Below are positions 1 through 5,621 of a stretch of 6,968 nt of DNA, piece after piece; the first letter of the stretch is position 1, and each line of letters opens with the position of its first letter. The DNA is taken from contig JALSQH010000095.1 of assembly GCA_026985515.1 (NCBI GenBank), positions 1-6,968 of the forward strand. The letters are read 5' to 3'. This DNA comes from a bacterium. GTDB taxonomy: Bacteria > JALSQH01. A program made the translations under genes and the position numbers. The notes beneath the pieces were generated by a model that saw only the letters and a program-made list of their open reading frames with translations, ran no database searches and was not told the origin of the DNA.

Positions 1-225
1 CCCAGTTCCATCTTCAGTCAAAAAAGCAACCTTTATTGTCTGATCAACTTTTCTCACCAGTCGGGAAACCACGAAATTGCCGCAGTAAACCATTTCTTCT
101 TCTGCTCTGATAATGAGTTTCTTTACCTGATTTTCCTCAAAAATGGATTCCGATGTTATATCCCCGTGGGGAGAATCTTCCATGAGGGCAAGGTCAATTA
201 TTTTGTCCAGGAGAAAGCTGTTCAT
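1..225 (-). CDS. nadC: Quinolinate phosphoribosyltransferase (nicotinate-nucleotide pyrophosphorylase), N-terminal part only
   Basis: Partial gene: 75 codons from the ATG at 225-223 to the window edge, so about a quarter of the usual 275-290 residues. Known role of the family: converts quinolinate and PRPP to nicotinate mononucleotide, CO2 and pyrophosphate in de novo NAD synthesis, in the cytosol. Seen here: the N-terminal signature ALMEDSPHGDITSES (residues 13-27), matching the NadC pattern AL-x-ED-x-x-x-GD-I-T. It is followed by a stretch resembling the family's 'ake-gv-x-aG' strand (IIRAEEEMVYCGNFVVSR, residues 38-55) and then an EDG turn (71-73). The catalytic Arg/Lys/His residues lie beyond the edge. 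The start codon overlaps the valS stop in an ATGA, which implies translational coupling; the upstream Shine-Dalgarno is weak. The related ModD family shares this N-terminal fold and cannot be fully excluded from 75 residues. Confidence 0.8.
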   Translation of the reverse strand, partial: MNSFLLDKIIDLALMEDSPHGDITSESIFEENQVKKLIIRAEEEMVYCGNFVVSRLVRKVDQTIKVAFLTEDGTG

Positions 226-2876
226 TTTATTTTTTCCAGTTTGTTGAGGTGGTCAGTTAGAGTGGTGATTTTTTCACCTAATTCTCTGCTTCTAACTTCT
301 TCCTTTTTTACAATTTCCGGGGGTGCCTTTTCCAGGAAGTTTGGATTGTTAAGTTTGGCCTGTATTCTTCTCAGCTCCTCTTCAGCTTTTTTTATCTCTT
401 TCTGAAGCCTTGCAATTTCCTTATTTATATCTATTACACCTTCAAGAGGCACAAAAATTCTCGTTCCCTCTACCAGGGCTGTTGCTGACTTCTCTATTTC
501 ATTTTTATCTGTGAATTCAATTTCTGATACATGGGCAAGCTGCTGAATATAAATGGAATTCTCTTCAATGAATTCTTTTCTGTCAGTGTTGAAAAGAACT
601 TTTATCTTTTTACCGGCAGGGATATTTGTTTCACCCCTTATGTTCCGGATTGAGTAAATCAATGCTTTCAGAAATTCACCAGACCTGTAGGACTTTTTAA
701 AGCCTGTGGTATCAAACTTTCTGGGAAATTTTGCTATCATGATGCTTTCTGTTTCTCTTACAGGTAGCCTGTGCCATATCTCTTCAGTTATGAATGGCAT
801 AAAGGGATGAAGAAGCTTCAGTGTGTTTTTAAGTACAAAAAGAAGCGCTTTCTGTGTGGCTTTTCTTTCTTCTGGTCCACCCTTTTTGCCATAAAGAACT
901 GGTTTAGTCAGTTCTAAATACCAGTCGCAGAATTCGTACCAGAAAAATTTGTAGATGGAACTGGCAGCTTCATTAAAGTTGTAGGAATCCAGATGCTTTC
1001 TCACCTGAGCTATCGTTTCGTTTAACCTGAATTGGATCCATTGATCAATGAAATTTCCCTCAGTCACCGGTTCCTGTGGATCTTCTCCATCATAATCCTG
1101 CAGATTCATCAGGGCAAATCTTGATGCATTCCATATTTTGTTTGCAAAAGCTTTGTAACCCTGAATTCTTTTTTCAGAAAGCCTTATGTCTCTTCCCTGT
1201 GCCGCAAGGGCGGTAAGAGTAAACCTCAGGGCATCTGCACCATACTTTTCTATCATTTCAAGGGGATCAATTACATTCCCCTTTGTTTTGCTCATTTTTT
1301 CACCCTTCTCATCCCTTATCAGGGCGTGCAGATAAACGTCTCTGAAGGGTACCTCACCTCTGAACTTTAAACCAAACATCATCATTCTTGCCACCCAGAA
1401 GAAAAGAATGTCGAAACCAGTTATTAAAACAGAGGTTGGGTAGTACTTCTTTAATTCTTCAGTTTCGTCGGGCCATCCAAGGGTGCCAAGGGGCCAAAGA
1501 CCGGAACTGAACCAGGTATCCAGAACATCTTCTTCCTGCTTGATGTTGGTGGATCCGCATTTTGGACATTTCTGTAAATCTTCTTCTGAAGCCCCTTCCC
1601 AGCCACAATCCTCGCAGTGCCACACAGGTATTCTGTGTCCCCACCATATCTGCCTGCTTATACACCAGTCCCGGATATTTTCCATCCAGTTGAAGTATGT
1701 TTTTTCCCACATTTTGGGAATAATTCTTGTTTTGCCGGTTTTTACAGCTTCTATGGCGGGTTCTGCAAGGGGTCTGGTTTTGACGAACCACTGCGTGGAG
1801 AGGTATGGTTCCACTGTGGTCTTGCATCTGTAACAGTGGCCAACCATGTGTTTAATGGGTTCAATTTTCTCCAGTAAACCCTGATTCTTGAGATCTTCCA
1901 CAACCGCTTTTCTTGCTTCATATCTCTCCATTCCCTGATATTTTTCGGGAACATTGTTGTTCAGATGCGCTGTTTCTGTGAAAATATTTATCACTTCCAG
2001 ATTGTGTTTCTTCCCTATTTCAAAGTCATTGAAGTCATGGGCGGGGGTTACTTTCAAAGCACCTGTTCCATATTCAGGATCAACGTATTCATCCCCGATT
2101 ATGGGTATTTCTCTTCCGACCAGAGGAAGGATAACTTTTTCTCCTATGAGATCCTTATATCTCTCGTCATCGGGATTTACCGCTACGGCGGTGTCTCCCA
2201 GCATTGTTTCAGGTCTTGTGGTGGCAACGGTTATGAATTTGCTTCTGTCCTTTGCGAGAGGATATTTGATGTAGTAAAGATAACCATCCTTTTCTTCAAA
2301 TTCAACTTCAAGATCTGAAAGAGCTGTAAGGCATCTCGGACACCAGTTAATAATGTAGTTCCCTCTGTATATGAGACCTTCGTTGTACAGAGTTACAAAG
2401 GCTTTTCTGACTGCTCTGCTGAATCCTTCATCCATGGTGAAGCGCTTCCTGTCCCAGTCGCACGATGCTCCGAGTCTCTGGAGCTGGTGAATAATTGTAT
2501 CACCGTACTTTTCTTTCCATTCCCATACTCTCTCCAAAAATCTTTCTCTACCAAGTTCAAAACGGGAAATTCCCTCTTTTGCCAGTTCCCTTTCAACAAC
2601 TGTCTGAGTGGCTATCCCTGCATGGTCCACTCCGGGCATCCAGAGGGTGTTATAACCATCCATCCTTTTATATCTTACGAGTATGTCCTGCAGGGTGTTA
2701 TTTAAGGCGTGACCTATGTGGAGTGAACCTGTAACATTGGGTGGGGGAATTACGATCGAAAAGGGTTCACCATCCTCTTCTGGATCGGCGTGAAAGTATC
2801 TTTTTTCTAACCAGTATCTGTACCATTTTTCTTCAATGACCGCAGGATTATACTCCTTCTCCATTTCAAAATCCAC
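222..2876 (-). CDS. valS: Valyl-tRNA synthetase (ValRS)
   Basis: Complete class I aminoacyl-tRNA synthetase, 884 residues, a normal length for bacterial ValRS. It charges tRNA-Val with valine and edits mischarged threonine, in the cytosol. Visible motifs in order: the ValRS-specific PPPNVTG (44-50) leading into HIGH (53-56); WCPRC (178-182); the editing-domain ATTRPET (218-224) and GTGALKVTPAHD (270-281); a Cys pair HCYRC (347-351); a second pair of CxxC motifs (421-424 and 437-440), probably zinc-binding; the class I WFSSGLWP stretch (455-462); and KMSKT (527-531), a Ser-to-Thr variant of KMSKS. The last 70 residues are a Lys/Glu-rich coiled coil with the 'NNPNFLEKAP' turn typical of the ValRS tRNA-binding arm. 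The start is GTG at 2876, chosen because AAGGAGGG lies 5 bases upstream; the in-frame ATG at codon 5 is too far from it. It lies 40 bp downstream of the receiver-protein gene and overlaps nadC by 4 bp. Confidence 0.98.
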   Translation of the reverse strand: MDFEMEKEYNPAVIEEKWYRYWLEKRYFHADPEEDGEPFSIVIPPPNVTGSLHIGHALNNTLQDILVRYKRMDGYNTLWMPGVDHAGIATQTVVERELAKEGISRFELGRERFLERVWEWKEKYGDTIIHQLQRLGASCDWDRKRFTMDEGFSRAVRKAFVTLYNEGLIYRGNYIINWCPRCLTALSDLEVEFEEKDGYLYYIKYPLAKDRSKFITVATTRPETMLGDTAVAVNPDDERYKDLIGEKVILPLVGREIPIIGDEYVDPEYGTGALKVTPAHDFNDFEIGKKHNLEVINIFTETAHLNNNVPEKYQGMERYEARKAVVEDLKNQGLLEKIEPIKHMVGHCYRCKTTVEPYLSTQWFVKTRPLAEPAIEAVKTGKTRIIPKMWEKTYFNWMENIRDWCISRQIWWGHRIPVWHCEDCGWEGASEEDLQKCPKCGSTNIKQEEDVLDTWFSSGLWPLGTLGWPDETEELKKYYPTSVLITGFDILFFWVARMMMFGLKFRGEVPFRDVYLHALIRDEKGEKMSKTKGNVIDPLEMIEKYGADALRFTLTALAAQGRDIRLSEKRIQGYKAFANKIWNASRFALMNLQDYDGEDPQEPVTEGNFIDQWIQFRLNETIAQVRKHLDSYNFNEAASSIYKFFWYEFCDWYLELTKPVLYGKKGGPEERKATQKALLFVLKNTLKLLHPFMPFITEEIWHRLPVRETESIMIAKFPRKFDTTGFKKSYRSGEFLKALIYSIRNIRGETNIPAGKKIKVLFNTDRKEFIEENSIYIQQLAHVSEIEFTDKNEIEKSATALVEGTRIFVPLEGVIDINKEIARLQKEIKKAEEELRRIQAKLNNPNFLEKAPPEIVKKEEVRSRELGEKITTLTDHLNKLEKIK

Positions 2877-2881
2877 TTTAA

Positions 2882-2889
2882 CCCTCCTT
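2882..2889 (-). promoter_or_regulatory. Ribosome binding site that fixes the GTG start of valS
   Basis: On the minus strand AAGGAGGG ends 5 bases before GTG (2876-2874). The next in-frame ATG would be 17 bases from the Shine-Dalgarno, so GTG is the better start. The whole gap to the upstream gene is 40 bp. Confidence 0.8.
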
Positions 2890-2916
2890 AGATTATAGTG
2901 AGTTAAGTACGCCTGC

Positions 2917-4815
2917 CTATGAAGAAATCTCTTTTTCTAATTTTTCAATTTCTTCTCTGACAATTTTTTCGATTGATTTATATATTATTTCAGGGATAAT
3001 TTTTTGCAAGGTGGATGTAACTTTTTCCTCAACAATTGGCGTAATTTTCTCTGCAATATCCATTCCTTCAATGGTACTCTTCAAGAGATTTTCTACCTTT
3101 TCCTGAATGAGAGTGGTTAATTTTTCCTCCGGGATTTGAAGCTCGGTTACTCTTTCAGTTTCAACTTCATGTTTCTCTTCTTCTGATGGTGGCGTGAATT
3201 CACCGTACGCCTCCTCTGCTTCCAGCAGTTCTTCTTCCTCCTCAGAAGGTTGTTCTTCTATCTCCTTTTCCTCCACCGAGAGAAGGGGTTCTCCTGGCGT
3301 GGCAGTTTCTATTTTCTCTTCCACACCTTCTTCAATTCCTTCAGAAACTTCCTCAGGGAGTCTGTCACTGATTACAATTTCCTGTTCCGCAGCGGGTTCC
3401 TCTTTTTCTTCTGTGAAAATTTCCTCCTCTGCGGGGATTTCTTCCGTTATTTCTTCGGCAGGCTGAAGTTCCTCTTCTGCGGCTGACTCTTCAGAAGGGG
3501 ATGTAACTTCTGTTAAATCGTATGGTTCAGCAGACTTCTCCCCCTCCTGAGTTTCCTCAGCTTCCCCTCCAAGGACAGATTCAAGGTCTGATTCAGTTTC
3601 CACAACTGTAATCTCTTCCTTTTCTTCAACATATCTGGAAAGATCCGGCTCTTCCTTCTCCTGAAAGACCTCTTCTCCTGCGGTTTCAGGGGATTCTTCT
3701 GAAGGAGTTGCTTCTTCTGCAATTACTTCTTCGGAGAATGTTTCCTTTTGTTCTTCAGCACCTGAGAGATCTTCATAGGAAGCTTCGGTAGTTTCTTCAA
3801 AGGTTACTTCCTCCGACGTTTCTAATGCTTCAGTGGTTACTTCTTCAGATATTTCCTCTTCCGTTGTAAGAGAAGTTTCTGCAGTTTCACCGGTGAAGCC
3901 CTCCTCAGTTGCTTCTTCAATTTCGCTTATTTCTTCTTCCTGAAATGTTACCTGACCTTCTTCTCCACCTGGTGAGCTGAGACCCTCCAGATCATACTCC
4001 ACTGTTCCTGTTTCTTCCGCTGTTGCTATTTCTGCAGGTGTTTCAAACTGCTCCGGAACGCCTTCTTCTTCCGCAGCTGATTCTACCTCTTCAACTTCCT
4101 GAAGTTCTTCCTCTTCTGTTACTTCTTCAATTTCTTCTAATTCTTCAACAGGCTGAACTGTTTCAGTTTCCTCCGCTTCAGTTACAGGCTCTATTTCTTC
4201 AAGAGTTTCTGATTCACCAACTTCTTCTATTTCTTCTATTTCTTCAACTTCTTCCAGACCATATTCATCCACTGTTTCTCCCGAGGGTTCTGATGTAATT
4301 TCCTCTTCAGGTGGCTGTATCTCTTCAGGGGGGGTAAAGGTTTCCTGTGCAATTGCCTCAGGAGAAAATTCCACTTCTTCGAATGCAGGTTTTTCTTCCC
4401 GGGGTGTGGTTTCTTCTGTGAGCTGAGGTTTTTTTACCTGATCGGGGGGAAGGGCAAGGAGTTCATTGACTTTGTCTATCAGAGCCCTGGTTTCAAAGGG
4501 TTTGGAAATATGGTCGTCAGCACCTACCTTTGCTGCTTTTTCTTCATCAAATGTTTCGAAGGTCCCTGTCAGAAGGAGAACGGGAATGTTTTCAAAACCG
4601 GGTGTGGTCTTTATGGCGTAGGTGAGTTCATAGCCATCCATTCCGGGCATTGTAACATCAGCAATAACCAGATCAGGCTTTATTTCTCTTGCTTTTCTGA
4701 GAGCCTCCTCACCATTATCCACTATCTCAAGTTCATAATTTTCGTCGGCAAATGTTAGAGTGATTAACTTTTGAATTGTAATGCTATCATCTGCCACAAG
4801 GATTTTTTTTGCCAT
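2917..4815 (-). CDS. Response regulator receiver protein with long glutamate-rich linker and C-terminal helical domain
   Basis: 632 residues. Residues 1-120 are a complete CheY-like receiver: acidic pair D9/D10, phosphoacceptor D53 in the loop IADVTMPGMDG, T83 in LLLTGTFE, and K105 in SKPFE. All catalytic residues are present, so it should be phosphorylated by a histidine kinase; none is encoded in this window. Residues about 125-555 are low-complexity and extremely Glu-rich (17 of residues 181-220 are Glu) and presumably disordered. Residues 557-632 are a more ordered amphipathic segment with repeated I/V-x-E-K patterns (EKITPIVEEKV, IIPEIIYKSIEKIVREEI). There is no DNA-binding, HD, GGDEF or kinase output domain. 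The GTFE-type receiver signature resembles, from memory, deltaproteobacterial receiver proteins with acidic tails; their role is not clear to me. The start is firm: a perfect AAGGAGGT at 4828-4821 lies 5 bases before ATG. First gene of the probable receiver-valS-nadC operon; it ends with TAG. Confidence 0.9.
   Translation of the reverse strand: MAKKILVADDSITIQKLITLTFADENYELEIVDNGEEALRKAREIKPDLVIADVTMPGMDGYELTYAIKTTPGFENIPVLLLTGTFETFDEEKAAKVGADDHISKPFETRALIDKVNELLALPPDQVKKPQLTEETTPREEKPAFEEVEFSPEAIAQETFTPPEEIQPPEEEITSEPSGETVDEYGLEEVEEIEEIEEVGESETLEEIEPVTEAEETETVQPVEELEEIEEVTEEEELQEVEEVESAAEEEGVPEQFETPAEIATAEETGTVEYDLEGLSSPGGEEGQVTFQEEEISEIEEATEEGFTGETAETSLTTEEEISEEVTTEALETSEEVTFEETTEASYEDLSGAEEQKETFSEEVIAEEATPSEESPETAGEEVFQEKEEPDLSRYVEEKEEITVVETESDLESVLGGEAEETQEGEKSAEPYDLTEVTSPSEESAAEEELQPAEEITEEIPAEEEIFTEEKEEPAAEQEIVISDRLPEEVSEGIEEGVEEKIETATPGEPLLSVEEKEIEEQPSEEEEELLEAEEAYGEFTPPSEEEKHEVETERVTELQIPEEKLTTLIQEKVENLLKSTIEGMDIAEKITPIVEEKVTSTLQKIIPEIIYKSIEKIVREEIEKLEKEISS
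3151..4443 (-). repeat. Low-complexity Glu-rich coding region (GAA/GAG-biased tract)
   Basis: Codes for residues about 125-555 of the receiver protein. The plus strand appears as long pyrimidine-rich TTC/TCT runs because the minus-strand codons are mostly GAA and GAG with Thr, Val, Ser, Pro and Ile. The strand asymmetry creates long spurious Ser- or Leu-rich open frames on the plus strand here; these are not genes. Boundaries are approximate. Confidence 0.85.
4219..4254 (-). repeat. Four tandem 9-bp units coding for Glu-Glu-Val/Ile
   Basis: On the minus strand the units are GAAGAAGTT, GAAGAAATA, GAAGAAATA, GAAGAAGTT, directly adjacent. They code for residues 188-199 (EEV-EEI-EEI-EEV) of the receiver protein. 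The unit length is a multiple of three, so gain or loss of a copy would keep the frame. It suggests that the acidic linker grew by local slippage or duplication. Confidence 0.85.
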
Positions 4816-4861
4816 AATATACCTCCTTGATAAAAGGATGCTTCCACTCTATTTTTTTATA

Positions 4862-4890
4862 ATCATACACCAAAATGGGGAGATTGTAAA
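4862..4890 (-). promoter_or_regulatory. Predicted sigma70-type promoter of the receiver-valS-nadC operon
   Basis: Minus strand: -35 TTTACA at 4890-4885 (5 of 6 to TTGACA), 17-bp spacer, -10 TATGAT at 4867-4862 (5 of 6 to TATAAT). Transcription would start near 4855, giving a leader of about 40 bases before the ATG at 4815. Best match on this strand in the intergenic region. Confidence 0.65.
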
Positions 4891-4952
4891 GAACTTTAGG
4901 AGTTATAAGGTACGAAGTCGTGTTAAAGTTTATAATTAATTTAACTATTTGA

Positions 4953-4981
4953 TTGACAACTTTTTTGAATCATGCTAAATT
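4953..4981 (+). promoter_or_regulatory. Predicted sigma70-type promoter of the H-NOX operon
   Basis: Perfect -35 TTGACA at 4953-4958, 17-bp spacer, -10 TAAATT at 4976-4981 (4 of 6), strengthened by an extended -10 TG at 4973-4974. Transcription would start near 4988, about 26 bases before the H-NOX ATG. It is divergent from the promoter at 4890-4862; the two -35 boxes are 62 bp apart. Confidence 0.7.
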
Positions 4982-4990
4982 TTTACCAAA
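4981..4990 (+). promoter_or_regulatory. Possible operator motif TTTTACCAAA at the H-NOX transcription start
   Basis: The 10-mer TTTTACCAAA overlaps the last base of the H-NOX -10 box and covers the predicted start of transcription, a repressor-type position. The identical 10-mer occurs in the other orientation at 5587-5578, in the next intergenic gap of the same operon. No regulator is identified, so this is a conjecture from sequence sharing alone. Confidence 0.25.
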
Positions 4991-5013
4991 GAAGAAATTA
5001 AAAAGGAGTAAAA

Positions 5014-5556
5014 ATGAAAGGTATTCTTTTGTTAGGAGGGTTTGATTACATAGTGACTCAATTCGGTGAAAAACCGTTAAAAGAGGCACAGAAAAAATGT
5101 CATTTGAGAAAAATGATTCTTCCATTTTCCGATGTAGATGAGGAATCTATTAAATGCTTGATAAATGAACTTTCCATTAATTTAGGTTTATCATCAAAGG
5201 AAATTATGGAGAAAGTCGGTTATTACTGGACTCTTAAAAAAGCACCTGAATTTTACCCTCAATTTTATGAAAAATATAATAGAAGTGTTAGGGAATTTCT
5301 AATAAATCTAAATTATATCCATAAAGTAGTTGTTGAGAATGTCGTTTCATCAAAGAAATTGAATCCGCCAGAATTTGAAGTAATCCGCGAAGAGAAAAAT
5401 TACATTTTACTCAGATATATTTCAAAGAGAAATATGATACATGTTGCTATAGGAGCAATAAAAGGACTTGGACAGTATTTTAAGGAAGATATAAAAGTAG
5501 TAAAACAGTCAGATGACACTATGCTTGTTCATTTCATTCAAAATCTTTCCAGTTAA
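5014..5556 (+). CDS. Stand-alone H-NOX (heme nitric oxide/oxygen binding) sensor protein
   Basis: 180 residues, a full-length single-domain H-NOX. The family binds heme b through a proximal histidine, senses NO, and signals to a kinase, cyclase or chemoreceptor partner in the cytosol. Seen here: the characteristic N-terminus MKG; the proximal ligand H103 in the REFLINLNYIHKVV helix; the conserved NPP turn (117-119); and the propionate-binding YxSxR motif Y135-S137-R139 within LRYISKRNM, followed by a helix and YFKEDI that match Thermoanaerobacter H-NOX closely as I recall it. In that ungapped alignment the distal Tyr140, which stabilises bound O2, corresponds to V144, so the site should be NO-selective rather than O2-binding (inference). 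The start is supported by AAGGAG five bases upstream. No transmembrane or chemoreceptor part. It is followed after 65 bp by a diiron protein gene and then a flavodiiron protein gene, pointing to an NO/O2 response role. The usual effector gene is not adjacent. It is more AT-rich than its neighbours. Confidence 0.93.
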   Translation: MKGILLLGGFDYIVTQFGEKPLKEAQKKCHLRKMILPFSDVDEESIKCLINELSINLGLSSKEIMEKVGYYWTLKKAPEFYPQFYEKYNRSVREFLINLNYIHKVVVENVVSSKKLNPPEFEVIREEKNYILLRYISKRNMIHVAIGAIKGLGQYFKEDIKVVKQSDDTMLVHFIQNLSS

Positions 5557-5572
5557 TTTTTGTAAAAAGGTG

Positions 5573-5583
5573 ACCAATTTGGT
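5573..5583. promoter_or_regulatory. Palindrome ACCAA-T-TTGGT in the H-NOX/diiron protein gap
   Basis: Perfect 5-bp arms around a single base, 17 bases after the H-NOX stop codon. It contains the core of the motif TTTTACCAAA (minus strand, 5587-5578) that is also found at the H-NOX promoter. A weak promoter-like pair overlaps it (GTGACC at 5570-5575, 16 bp, TTTAAT at 5592-5597), so the diiron gene may have some independent expression. It loosely resembles ACC-n-GGT sites of NO-responsive CRP/FNR-type regulators such as HcpR, but the central spacing differs. Confidence 0.3.
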
Positions 5584-5621
5584 AAAATTCATTTAATTTA
5601 AAATGATGCAGGAGGTGTGAA

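Noticed and set aside
166-405. Plus-strand 79-codon open frame at the valS/nadC junction
   Set aside because: It lies opposite two well-supported minus-strand genes, has no good Shine-Dalgarno, and its product resembles no family I know.
2892-2897. Perfect TATAAT on the minus strand in the 40-bp gap before valS
   Set aside because: No acceptable -35 lies 16-18 bp upstream (the 17-bp position reads ATAGGC), and the implied start of transcription would fall inside the valS Shine-Dalgarno.
3194-4298. Plus-strand open frames coding for Ser-rich or Leu-rich proteins
   Set aside because: They are the complement of the GAA/GAG-rich receiver gene. They have low-complexity composition and no recognisable domain, and the minus-strand gene has a perfect Shine-Dalgarno and a receiver domain.
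4949-4973. TGATT and AATCA arms around the H-NOX -35 box as an FNR/DNR-type site
   Set aside because: The FNR-type site needs TTGAT-N4-ATCAA; here the arms are 13 bp apart and only 5 bp long, so chance is more likely in this AT-rich stretch.
5557-5568. TTTTT-GT-AAAAA after the H-NOX stop as a terminator
   Set aside because: An A/T-only 5-bp stem with a 2-base loop would not form a stable hairpin, there is no GC stem, and the downstream genes appear to be cotranscribed.
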